The translations under genes were made by a program, and so were the position numbers. From contig NZ_BMIB01000003.1 in NCBI RefSeq assembly GCF_014641615.1, positions 1,178,001 through 1,242,000 on the forward strand: a stretch of 64,000 nt of DNA, in the 5' to 3' direction. The notes beneath the pieces were generated by a model, which was given only the letters and a program-made list of their open reading frames with translations, did no database searches and had not been told where the DNA came from. Shown here piece after piece: positions 8,063 through 15,976 of this stretch. Numbering within the stretch: position 1 is the stretch's first letter; every line of letters starts with the position of its first letter. The DNA comes from Filimonas zeae (GTDB lineage Bacteria; Bacteroidota; Bacteroidia; Chitinophagales; Chitinophagaceae).

Positions 8063-11038
8063 TTACAGATCGATGTTGATACCGCCGAGGAATAATTTGG
8101 TAAGAGGCCTGTCGAACGAGCCCTCCCCTTCCGGATCGTAATTTTTAACTTTAGAAACAGTAAGGAAGTTGCGGCCGCTAACATACACCCGTACACGCCC
8201 CAGGTGCATTCTTTTGGTAAGCCCGGCAGGCAATGTGTAGCCAATGGTGGCATTTCTTATTTTAACAAACGAACCATCTTTATATCCCAGTGTGGTGGCA
8301 AATGGCATAGAGGAACGGCTGATGTTTACATTAGGCCTTGGATACTCGTTGGTAGGGTTTTCAGGCGTCCAGTAATCTACCACTGCACCGTTTTCAATAC
8401 CATTGGGTTCAAACTTCAATGCATACTGCGATACAAACATTTGTCCGCGCCGTGCAAACACAAATATGTTAATATCAAAATCACCTATTTTAAAATCGTT
8501 ATTCAGGCCAATAGTATACTTAGGCACGGCAGAGCCCAGCACACGCCGGTCAGCAATGGTAATTTTACCATCTGCCAACAGGTCTGCCACACGAATTTCG
8601 CCTGGCTTATACCCATAGGTTGCTGCCTGCGCTGCATCTTTGGTTTGCCAGATGCCGGTTTTCTCGTAATCATAAAACGAGTTTACCGGGTGGCCGATAA
8701 ACCAGCGGTTGGCTATATCGTTGGTATTACCGGGCAGAAACTCAATTCGTTCCTTATTGGTTTGAAAAGTAACCTGCGTGCTCCACTGAAACAGGTTAGA
8801 CTGAATGTTAACCGACCGTATCTGCGCTTCTAAACCCTTGTTACTGGTTTTGCCCACGTTAGCCAGTGTACGCTGTGCGCCGGTAGAACCGGGCAGTTGC
8901 ATATACAGCAACAGATCGCGTGTTCTGGAATCGTACGCTTCCAGACTTCCCGTTAACCGGTCTTTCCACAAACCAAAGTCGATACCTATGTTAGCAGAAT
9001 TGGTCAGTTCCCATTTCAGATCTGTATTTCCGATAGTGGGGTGTAAACCGTAAGCCAGTGTGGTTATATCGTTAAAAGCAAAAGGTATCAGCATCAGCGC
9101 GCTTTGCGTTTGGTATGGATTTACAGCCGCATTGCCTGCCAGGCCGTAACTGGCTCTCAGCTTCAGTTCGGTAATTACATGCTGTGTGCTCATAAAGCTT
9201 TCATCAGAAATGCGCCAGCCCGCTGCTACCGATGGAAAGTACGCCCAACGGTTTTGGGGAGAAAGTACAGAAGCAGCATCTGCCCGTGTGGTAGCAGTTA
9301 ACAGGTAACGGCCTTTGTAGCTATAGTTAATACGTGCCGTACCCGATATCAGGCGCTGCCCTACATAACTGCTGCTGTTTTTTACGTTGGCAGGGTTGTT
9401 TTGTAAAGCATACCACAACTGATTGGCCAGTAACTGCCCGGTGGCGGAAGCGGTGGACTGATCCAGTTTGTTAGACTGGTAGCTGGTTACACCGGTAGCC
9501 GTTAAACTATGTTCGCCAAACTGCTTTTGATAAGTAAGAATGTTTTCCCAAAGCACGTTTACACCGGAACTGTTGGTAATAGAAGCAGAAGAACCGGTGG
9601 ATAACGCCCGGCTAAGGGTATTGGCATTTTCAAACCTGCCATTACGGGTACTGGCGGTAGTAATACCCAGGTTAGAGCGCAGGCTAAGACCGGTAACCGG
9701 CTTCCACTCAGCATACGCAACAGACAGCAGGCGGGTAATATTGTTCTGATTAATAAAGGCACCGTCTTCATTACTGAGTAGTGGGTTTACCTGGTTGCCA
9801 TTACCGGGAAACCGGGCCAGGCTGCCATCTGCGTTATAAGGATTGAAGTAAGGAATAATTTTGTTGCCCACGTTTAATATACCATCATCACGCAGGTTCT
9901 GATCGTAATAAGCCAGCTGGCTTTGTAAGCCTACGGTAAAGTTTTTAGCCAGGCTTTGATCTACATTCAGGCGCACGTTATAACGATTGGAATAATCGTT
10001 ATAATAAATACCTTTTTCGCGGAAAAAACCAAACGAAAGGAATACTTTGGTTTTATCTGTTCCCGCTGCCAGGCCTACACTGTAGTTTTGTTGCGACCCC
10101 TTATCAACCAGTAAATCCGGCCAGTAATACGACGCACCTTTTTGTACCGCTTCCAGGTCGGCAGCACTGGTAAATACCTTATTATCATCTGCCACAGAAT
10201 TCCAGGTACCAATGGTACGGTAAGCCTGTCTTTTTAAATCGGCGTATTGCGTTCCCGTCATAGGTTTAGGATAACCGGCCAGGCTGCTTATACCATAATA
10301 CGCGCTTCCGTTTACCCTTACTTTACCGGATGCCCCTTTGCGGGTGGTGATAATTATAACCCCGTTGGCACCGCGGGAACCATAAATGGCTGTAGAAGCC
10401 GCATCTTTTAAAAACTCCATGGAAGCAATATCGCCGGGGTTAATATCTTCAAAGTTGGCGTACTGTATACCATCTACTATATAAAGCGGGTTATTACCTG
10501 CTGCAATAGAACGGTTGCCCCTTACAGTTACCCTTACATTGGCACCCGCGCCGCCGCTGGTACGTACCACATCTACCCCCGAAACCTTACCCTGTAAGGC
10601 TTCCATAGGGCTGGCAGAGGCCACTTTGGTAATATCTTCTGTTTTTACAGAAATTACGGAGCCGGTAAGATCGCGTTTGCGAACAGAACCGTACCCTACC
10701 ACAATTACCTGCTCCAGCGACCTGTCTGAAGGTACCAGGCTAACATCCAGCTGCCTGCGGCCGTTCAGCGGCTGCTCCAGCGTATCGTAGCCTATAAAGG
10801 TGAATAACAGCGTACTGTTTACATCGGGCACCGCCAGGGTGTAAGCTCCGCTACCGTTGGTGGCCGTAACGCCGTTACCGTTTTTAACCCGCACGGTTAC
10901 CCCGCTCAGCAAAGTTCCCTTATCGTCTTTTACGGTTCCTGTTACTCTGGTGTTTTGGGCATGGGCCCTGTGTACTACAGCAAAAAGCAGGAGTTGTGAA
11001 AGCATTATGCACTTCAGCAATGGCATAGCATTTCTCAT
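8063..11038 (-). CDS. SusC/RagA family TonB-dependent outer-membrane transporter
   Basis: 991 residues from MRNAMPLLKC. A further in-frame Met 21 codons upstream would precede the signal peptide and is unlikely. Order: signal peptide (1-28), CarboxypepD-regulatory-like beta sandwich (about 30-105), TonB box region VIVVGYG (111-117), plug with LYIVDGIQY and GSRGANGVIIITTRKG, then a 22-strand barrel ending in LFLGGINIDL. There is no STN domain, so it is probably not wired to a FecR/ECF sensor. It is the first gene of a two-gene operon with SusD and diverges from the ankyrin gene. Confidence 0.94.
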   Translation of the reverse strand: MRNAMPLLKCIMLSQLLLFAVVHRAHAQNTRVTGTVKDDKGTLLSGVTVRVKNGNGVTATNGSGAYTLAVPDVNSTLLFTFIGYDTLEQPLNGRRQLDVSLVPSDRSLEQVIVVGYGSVRKRDLTGSVISVKTEDITKVASASPMEALQGKVSGVDVVRTSGGAGANVRVTVRGNRSIAAGNNPLYIVDGIQYANFEDINPGDIASMEFLKDAASTAIYGSRGANGVIIITTRKGASGKVRVNGSAYYGISSLAGYPKPMTGTQYADLKRQAYRTIGTWNSVADDNKVFTSAADLEAVQKGASYYWPDLLVDKGSQQNYSVGLAAGTDKTKVFLSFGFFREKGIYYNDYSNRYNVRLNVDQSLAKNFTVGLQSQLAYYDQNLRDDGILNVGNKIIPYFNPYNADGSLARFPGNGNQVNPLLSNEDGAFINQNNITRLLSVAYAEWKPVTGLSLRSNLGITTASTRNGRFENANTLSRALSTGSSASITNSSGVNVLWENILTYQKQFGEHSLTATGVTSYQSNKLDQSTASATGQLLANQLWYALQNNPANVKNSSSYVGQRLISGTARINYSYKGRYLLTATTRADAASVLSPQNRWAYFPSVAAGWRISDESFMSTQHVITELKLRASYGLAGNAAVNPYQTQSALMLIPFAFNDITTLAYGLHPTIGNTDLKWELTNSANIGIDFGLWKDRLTGSLEAYDSRTRDLLLYMQLPGSTGAQRTLANVGKTSNKGLEAQIRSVNIQSNLFQWSTQVTFQTNKERIEFLPGNTNDIANRWFIGHPVNSFYDYEKTGIWQTKDAAQAATYGYKPGEIRVADLLADGKITIADRRVLGSAVPKYTIGLNNDFKIGDFDINIFVFARRGQMFVSQYALKFEPNGIENGAVVDYWTPENPTNEYPRPNVNISRSSMPFATTLGYKDGSFVKIRNATIGYTLPAGLTKRMHLGRVRVYVSGRNFLTVSKVKNYDPEGEGSFDRPLTKLFLGGINIDL

Positions 11039-11169
11039 ATCGAATTGGTTTTGTTGTGAATTTCTATTCAGGTAGCCAGGCAAGACAGTAAAGCATAACA
11101 ATCAAAAGCAGTACAACAAGCAATCTTCCTGGGTGACAATCGTTTGCATGAAAATGCGTTTGTTCCCGA

Positions 11170-11197
11170 AAAATATAAAATATCTATTATAGTGCAA
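11170..11197 (-). promoter_or_regulatory. Weak candidate promoter for the first SusC/SusD operon
   Basis: On the minus strand a TTG (11197-11195) is followed after 17 bases by TATATTTT (11177-11170), one mismatch from TAnnTTTG. The leader to SusC would be about 125 bases. The 268-base intergenic region 11039-11306 is AT-rich, and I saw no other clear element in it. Confidence 0.3.
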
Positions 11198-11306
11198 CAG
11201 CGTATTACGCAATCGATGCCATGAGCCTCCTGTTCATTTTGTTCAGAGTAATATCTCATTGATTAACAAGCTTATTATTGCATTTATATTTTATTCCGTA
11301 CAACTT

Positions 11307-12035
11307 ATGCTCAGGGTATTAAAAAATGCAGCACACCATAGAAATGCAAAAAATCTATGGAACACCATCGTTTATAACGCAACCTCCGAAGTACAGGCAC
11401 TGCTGGAAGCAGGTGCCAACCCCAACATGCAGGACGAAATGGGTAACCCGATTGTTTTTTACGTATTGTATCATCCGGGCGGGCAGCAGCTACCCATTTT
11501 ACAGTTGCTGCTTACGCACGGGGCTAACCCCAACGTACGGGAAACTTATGAAGGTTCAACACCCATTTTTCATGCCCGCGGAGAAGCCCTGCGGATGTTA
11601 ATTGAGTATGGGGCAGATACAGATGTAAAAAGTGATTATGGAGAAACCTGCCTGCACGGCGTTAGAGAAGTGGAAGATTTGCGCTACCTGCTTTCGCTGG
11701 GGCTGGATATGCATCAGAAAGGCATACGAAAACACTCTTTGCTGCACAGCGTAATTTTGCAGCCGCTGCCATTGGTAAGCTATTGTATACAATTGGGACT
11801 GAATGTAAACGCTGCCAGCACAAGCGGTGAAACCCCGCTGATGTTACTTGCACAAAGCGGCTTATTTAGCCGCGCCGGGGTATTGGAAGATTGTATGAAC
11901 AAAATACAGCTGTTGCTGGATGCGGGTGCAGACATGCAGATGAAAGACCTGTACGGCAATACTGCGGCAGACCATGCGCAAACAGCAGGCAACCATGCAT
12001 TGGCAGACTGGATAAACGCACAGGTAACCCCTTAA
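11307..12035 (+). CDS. Ankyrin repeat protein
   Basis: 242 residues from the ATG at 11307. An in-frame TTG at 11259 would add 16 residues and is less likely. At least five ankyrin-like repeats are visible, with the characteristic LLEAGANPN, LLLTHGANPN, MLIEYGADTDV, CIQLGLNVNAASTSGETPLMLL and LLLDAGADMQMKDLYGNTAADHA segments. Ankyrin repeats mediate protein-protein contacts, and no catalytic domain is present. There is no convincing signal peptide, so it is probably cytoplasmic. Its 3' end is only 4 bases from the convergent esterase gene, with no room for a terminator between them. Confidence 0.88.
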   Translation: MLRVLKNAAHHRNAKNLWNTIVYNATSEVQALLEAGANPNMQDEMGNPIVFYVLYHPGGQQLPILQLLLTHGANPNVRETYEGSTPIFHARGEALRMLIEYGADTDVKSDYGETCLHGVREVEDLRYLLSLGLDMHQKGIRKHSLLHSVILQPLPLVSYCIQLGLNVNAASTSGETPLMLLAQSGLFSRAGVLEDCMNKIQLLLDAGADMQMKDLYGNTAADHAQTAGNHALADWINAQVTP

Positions 12036-12039
12036 CAGA

Positions 12040-13053
12040 TTAATGCACCGGAAACACCTTTTGCAAAAAGCCATCTATATAAGTTACCATGGGCTCAAAC
12101 CAGGGATGAAACAATGGAAAGCCGTGGGGCGATTTTTCAAACGTATGTACCTCGGTATAGGTACCATACTGGTTAAGAATGCTGATATAATCGTTTCTGC
12201 CGGCGTGCATACGATCTACCCCGCTGTTAATAAACAGTGTAGGCGGTGTGGTTTTACCCGCATGGGTAAGCGGCGAAGCTTGTTTCCACAACTCCGGATT
12301 TTCCTTTTTAGTATAGCCAAACCAGTAAGTGGCTGCGGAAGGCTTTTTGCTATCATCCCCCTCTCCGCTTTCCGGATGTACAAAGGACAAGGTACCATCC
12401 AGGCTAATAATAGCATTTACACGGGAAGAGACTGCTGCATTTCCACCGTTGCCTTCATAAGCCGTATCTCCGGCAGTAGTACCTGCAAAAGCTGCCAGCT
12501 CGCCCCCGGCAGAAAAGCCCATAATGGAAATGCGGCTGGTATCAATACGGTAATCCGCTGCCTGCTTTCTTACCCAGCGGATGGCTGCTTTAACATCGTA
12601 CACAGCTGCGGGAAACAAAGCCTCGGTACTAAGCCGGTATTCCGGCGTAAAACAAACATACCCCAGTGCAGCCAGGTGCTGTGCCAGCGGGTGGTGCTGG
12701 GTACGGTTGCCACTGCGCCAGCCACCGCCATGTATAATAATTACCGCTGTGCGGGGTTGCTTTGCCTTTTTTGCCGGGTAAAACACATCCAGTTTCAGCA
12801 CCCGGCTGCCAGTGGTGGCATAGGTAACTTCTCTTTTTTCCTTCACCGCCCTGCTTTTCAGTTCGGGTACCGGCACTATTTCCGGGTTACCCTTGCGGGT
12901 TTTTATATAGGCACTGTAGTTTGTATACGAGGTATCTGGTATGGGGGTAATGCCGGCGGTTGACTGCGCTTTGCCCTCCCCTGCGGGGCATAAAAGGAAC
13001 ATCATGCTAAAAACAGGGAACCATGGTTTACGGGCTAAGGTAATTGTACGCAT
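12040..13053 (-). CDS. Secreted alpha/beta hydrolase, esterase/lipase (BD-FAE/CE10-like)
   Basis: 337 residues with an N-terminal signal peptide (cleavage near GKAQ-S, residue 30). The alpha/beta hydrolase fold has the oxyanion motif HGGGW (108-112), nucleophile Ser181 in GFSAGG, a likely acid Asp in NSGVDRMHAGRND and a catalytic His in KSPHGFPLFHPW. This arrangement is typical of periplasmic or secreted carbohydrate esterases and carboxylesterases of the HSL/BD-FAE type. In a glycan-degrading organism it may deacylate plant polysaccharides, which is inference. It is monocistronic, with its own promoter candidate. Confidence 0.88.
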   Translation of the reverse strand: MRTITLARKPWFPVFSMMFLLCPAGEGKAQSTAGITPIPDTSYTNYSAYIKTRKGNPEIVPVPELKSRAVKEKREVTYATTGSRVLKLDVFYPAKKAKQPRTAVIIIHGGGWRSGNRTQHHPLAQHLAALGYVCFTPEYRLSTEALFPAAVYDVKAAIRWVRKQAADYRIDTSRISIMGFSAGGELAAFAGTTAGDTAYEGNGGNAAVSSRVNAIISLDGTLSFVHPESGEGDDSKKPSAATYWFGYTKKENPELWKQASPLTHAGKTTPPTLFINSGVDRMHAGRNDYISILNQYGTYTEVHTFEKSPHGFPLFHPWFEPMVTYIDGFLQKVFPVH

Positions 13054-13078
13054 ACGGCATTGCAGTTGATAATAGATT

Positions 13079-13109
13079 TAAAAATAAGGGAATATGAGCA
13101 GGTTGACAA
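13079..13109 (-). promoter_or_regulatory. Candidate promoter for the secreted esterase
   Basis: On the minus strand TTG (13109-13107), a 20-base spacer, then TATTTTTA (13086-13079), one mismatch from TAnnTTTG. The predicted start point leaves a leader of about 20 bases before the esterase ATG at 13053. Confidence 0.45.
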
Positions 13110-13179
13110 GAATCAGGCTACCGGCTGATGCCGGTCAGCTTTATCCGGCGGGAATGGCTGTTATTTTGGGTTTCTCCAT

Positions 13180-13554
13180 ATGACACAACAACACACACCT
13201 ACAGAAGAAGCAACAGGGGCCATCAGAAAATGGCAGGCAGTATTGGATATGCTCAGGCAGGAGAACAATCTGCTCAAAAGCCGGTTAACCCATTATCTGC
13301 AGCAGGACATCAGTAAATCGTTCCTGGAAACGGCAGAATATTTTCATCAGCGCTTTTTGTTTAAAGATCAGCTGATGGAACTGCTGCGACACGACATTAC
13401 CGATCTGTGGCAGGAAATTAAAACGCCGGTGCAGGCGCTGAGGCACCCACACTGGCATACACGTTTTTATACACTGGAAAAAGACATGGAAAAACTACAG
13501 ACAGAGTTTAACGTGATGAAAGAAGCGTTTGACGCACACTTGCAGGCACATTGA
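13180..13554 (+). CDS. Small coiled-coil protein of unknown function (paralogue A)
   Basis: 124 residues, no signal peptide, charged and almost wholly helical. Heptad-like stretches occur at residues 14-40 and 90-120. I do not recognise a named family. A 60-residue segment (AIRKWQAVLDMLRQE onward) aligns without gaps to the protein encoded at 13676-14062, with about 15 identities including W, L, E, RL, E-x-F, F, E, L and H-x-I positions. The pair therefore looks like ancient paralogues. A TATTTTG-like element lies 12 bases before the ATG. Convergent with its paralogue. Confidence 0.7.
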   Translation: MTQQHTPTEEATGAIRKWQAVLDMLRQENNLLKSRLTHYLQQDISKSFLETAEYFHQRFLFKDQLMELLRHDITDLWQEIKTPVQALRHPHWHTRFYTLEKDMEKLQTEFNVMKEAFDAHLQAH

Positions 13555-13622
13555 CAATAACCCGATACCGAATTTATTAGCGGGAACACGTTCTGCAACC
13601 GGTGATCAGCGACCGGTACGCC

Positions 13623-13649
13623 AAAAAAAGGGCAACGAAATCGTTGCCC
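13623..13649 (-). terminator. Intrinsic terminator of coiled-coil gene B
   Basis: GGGCAACG (13630-13637) pairs with CGTTGCCC (13642-13649) over an AAAT tetraloop. On the minus strand it is followed by seven T residues (A run at 13623-13629). It lies just past the stop of the minus-strand gene. Confidence 0.85.
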
Positions 13650-13675
13650 ACAGGTGCATCAGGCTGTTCCCGTTT

Positions 13676-14062
13676 TTACATCCATTCGGCGCAGAAACGG
13701 TGAAATGATTGCCGGAGTTCCAGCCATAAACGTTCTTCGGTTATGTACTGATCTTCCAGTTTACTAAGTTGTGCAGATAGTTTGTTGTCGATAAAGCCCA
13801 CATAATTCTCCGCTTCTTTGCCAATGGCCACTACATTCTGGCGGATGTTGTGCAGCAGTTTTTCAATAGCTTCAGTATGCAGCACAAACTGATTTTCAAA
13901 ATGTTCTACTTGCGACAATATATCCTGCCATGTGTTTTTAGAAGCAATATCCTGCAAACGGTGCCGCAGAATAACCGTTTCTTCCTTGTAAAAACGTAAA
14001 GCGCGTGTCCAATCGCTGTAAGCACTGTTCCAATGTCTGATGTTGATGCTGCTAACTTTCAT
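13676..14062 (-). CDS. Small coiled-coil protein of unknown function (paralogue B)
   Basis: 128 residues from MKVSSINIRHWNSAY. A Met 16 codons upstream would add a hydrophobic stretch (PVILQALKLMLVCC) that could be mistaken for a signal peptide, so the start is not certain. The protein is helical and charged, with EHFENQF and LLHNIRQNV in the middle and a Trp/Phe-rich end. It shares an ungapped 60-residue segment with the 13180-13554 product. No function is known. It ends in a clear terminator and faces its paralogue. Confidence 0.68.
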   Translation of the reverse strand: MKVSSINIRHWNSAYSDWTRALRFYKEETVILRHRLQDIASKNTWQDILSQVEHFENQFVLHTEAIEKLLHNIRQNVVAIGKEAENYVGFIDNKLSAQLSKLEDQYITEERLWLELRQSFHRFCAEWM

Positions 14063-14134
14063 ACAGCAAACTAACATCAGTTTCAGGGCCTGTAAAATGA
14101 CGGGCATCACCCTCCTGTTTAATCGTCGTCAGTA

Positions 14135-14164
14135 TTGCCGGAATAACCCGTAATTCTATCTTTG
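14135..14164 (+). promoter_or_regulatory. Strong Bacteroidota promoter directly before the TPR regulator
   Basis: TTG at 14135-14137, a 19-base spacer, then TATCTTTG at 14157-14164, an exact TAnnTTTG. The ATG follows only 5 bases later, so the transcript would have almost no leader. Confidence 0.65.
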
Positions 14165-14169
14165 CCGCC

Positions 14170-15819
14170 ATGCTGAAAATTAACGGATTGAAAACTTGTT
14201 TGCTGGTGCTTCTGTTTACGCTTCAGGCTGGTAACCTGTACGCCGATGCCGGCCGTGACAGCATTTTACACGAACTGGATGAAGCCATCCGCAACAAAGC
14301 AGCATACATTCACAACCGGGAAAGCCGCATTGCCCATATCCGGGACGCTGCTGTTGACACCGGCTTTAACCGGCTGCAACTGCTGTACCTCAATTTTTCA
14401 AAATACAATCTGGATTCTGCCATTTACTATGTAAAACAAAGCCTGCAACTGGCAGAGGCTACACATAACAAGCCTGAACAACAATCAGCACACCTGCGGC
14501 TGGCCATTCTGTATTCCTCGCTGGGCAAATACCGGGAATCGGAACAGTTACTGAACGGGATACAGAAAAAAGACCTTCCTGCCTATCTATATGCAGAATA
14601 TTACGAAGCCTGGATGCGTTTTTACGAGCACTATGCCACCAACGGCTATACAGATGCTTACGCGCGGCAGATACACCTGTACCGCGACTCGCTGATTCAG
14701 GTGCTGGATACTTCCGGCACTGCCTGGAAGGTGCTGAAAGCAGAACAGGATATTTACAGCGGAAAAACCGCCGGGGCCGAAACAGTACTACGCCGGTTGT
14801 TACATACCTTACCACAGAACGACTGGTACCACCCCATGGTGCCTTACCTGTTGGGTAGTATGTACCGGCAACGGCGGGATACAGCTGCACAGATATATTA
14901 TTATGCCCTCTCTGCCCTGTCTGACACCCGGGCTGCCGTAAAAGACCATGCCTCTCTGTTAAACCTGGCCCTGCTCTGCTATGCCACGGGCGATGTTGAC
15001 CGCGCCTACCGCTACACCCGCAGCGCAATTGAAGATGCCTTGTTTGCCAGGGTGCAGTTCCGCAGCAGGCAAATGGCTGAGTTTTTAACCGTGGTAAGTA
15101 CCGCCTACCAGGAAAGGGAAACGCTGAGGCGCCAACAACTGCAGCAGTACCTGCTGGCCATAAGCCTTCTGTCGTTCTTTTTGCTGGCAGCGGTAGTATA
15201 TGTATACCGGCAAATGAAAAAAATGCAGCGGCTGAAAGAGGAAATTGACGCCGGCAGCAAACAGCTGGCTTTACTGAACAAAGACATTATTCAGAAAAAT
15301 GCCCAGTTGCAGGAAAGAAACAGTCAGCTGTCTGAGGCCAATCATATTAAAGAAGAATACATTGCCCGCTTTTTCGATCTGTGCTCTGCCTACATCAGCA
15401 AACTGGAGACTTACCGTAAAACGTTAAACCAGAAGGCTACCGGCAAAAAAATGGATGAATTATTTGAAATGCTGCGCAGTACCACCCTGGTGGATACGGA
15501 GCTGGAGGAGTTGTACCGGCATTTTGATCATATATTTCTGCACCTGTATCCTGATTTTGTGCGCCACTTTAACAGCCTGCTGTTACCCGAAGAACAGGTA
15601 ACGCTGAAACCCGGTGAACTGCTGAATACCGAACTGCGCATTTTTGCCTTGATACGCCTGGGCATTACGGATAGCAATAAAATAGCCGACTTTCTCCGCT
15701 ACTCCGTTAGCACCATTTATAACTACCGCACCAAAGCCCGTAACAAAGCTGCCGTACCGCGGGATGAATTTGAAAAACAAGTGATGAAAGCGGGTATTTC
15801 GGGCGAAAAAACGGCCTGA
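14170..15819 (+). CDS. TPR membrane protein with C-terminal HTH (DUF6377-like regulator)
   Basis: 549 residues: signal sequence (1-25, ending LYADA), periplasmic TPR-like helices (about 30-310, with repeated LxLAxxYxxLGxY patterns), one transmembrane helix near 323-345 (LLAISLLSFFLLAAVVYVY), a cytoplasmic coiled coil (350-400), then a conserved cytoplasmic block ending in a LuxR-like helix-turn-helix (ITDSNKIADFLRYSVSTIYNYRTKARNKA). The layout matches Bacteroidota DUF6377 proteins, thought to be membrane-anchored transcription regulators. The GH3 gene follows 157 bases downstream on the same strand and is its most likely target, which is inference from position. Confidence 0.78.
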   Translation: MLKINGLKTCLLVLLFTLQAGNLYADAGRDSILHELDEAIRNKAAYIHNRESRIAHIRDAAVDTGFNRLQLLYLNFSKYNLDSAIYYVKQSLQLAEATHNKPEQQSAHLRLAILYSSLGKYRESEQLLNGIQKKDLPAYLYAEYYEAWMRFYEHYATNGYTDAYARQIHLYRDSLIQVLDTSGTAWKVLKAEQDIYSGKTAGAETVLRRLLHTLPQNDWYHPMVPYLLGSMYRQRRDTAAQIYYYALSALSDTRAAVKDHASLLNLALLCYATGDVDRAYRYTRSAIEDALFARVQFRSRQMAEFLTVVSTAYQERETLRRQQLQQYLLAISLLSFFLLAAVVYVYRQMKKMQRLKEEIDAGSKQLALLNKDIIQKNAQLQERNSQLSEANHIKEEYIARFFDLCSAYISKLETYRKTLNQKATGKKMDELFEMLRSTTLVDTELEELYRHFDHIFLHLYPDFVRHFNSLLLPEEQVTLKPGELLNTELRIFALIRLGITDSNKIADFLRYSVSTIYNYRTKARNKAAVPRDEFEKQVMKAGISGEKTA

Positions 15820-15976
15820 TAACACTACAGCTTCACTACTTTTTTGACGGCCTTACAAATCGTAACACATTATTTTTCAATCACCTAAACACCCAACCTA
15901 CTACTTTCTACTCCCAATTAAAACATCCAGCCACACAGCAAGCTAGCTTTACTGCCACTTAATAGAATTACGGAAT

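Noticed and set aside
12043..12963. 306-codon open frame on the plus strand
   Set aside because: Antisense to the alpha/beta hydrolase, whose catalytic motifs are clear. The product is Cys/Gly-rich without recognisable features.
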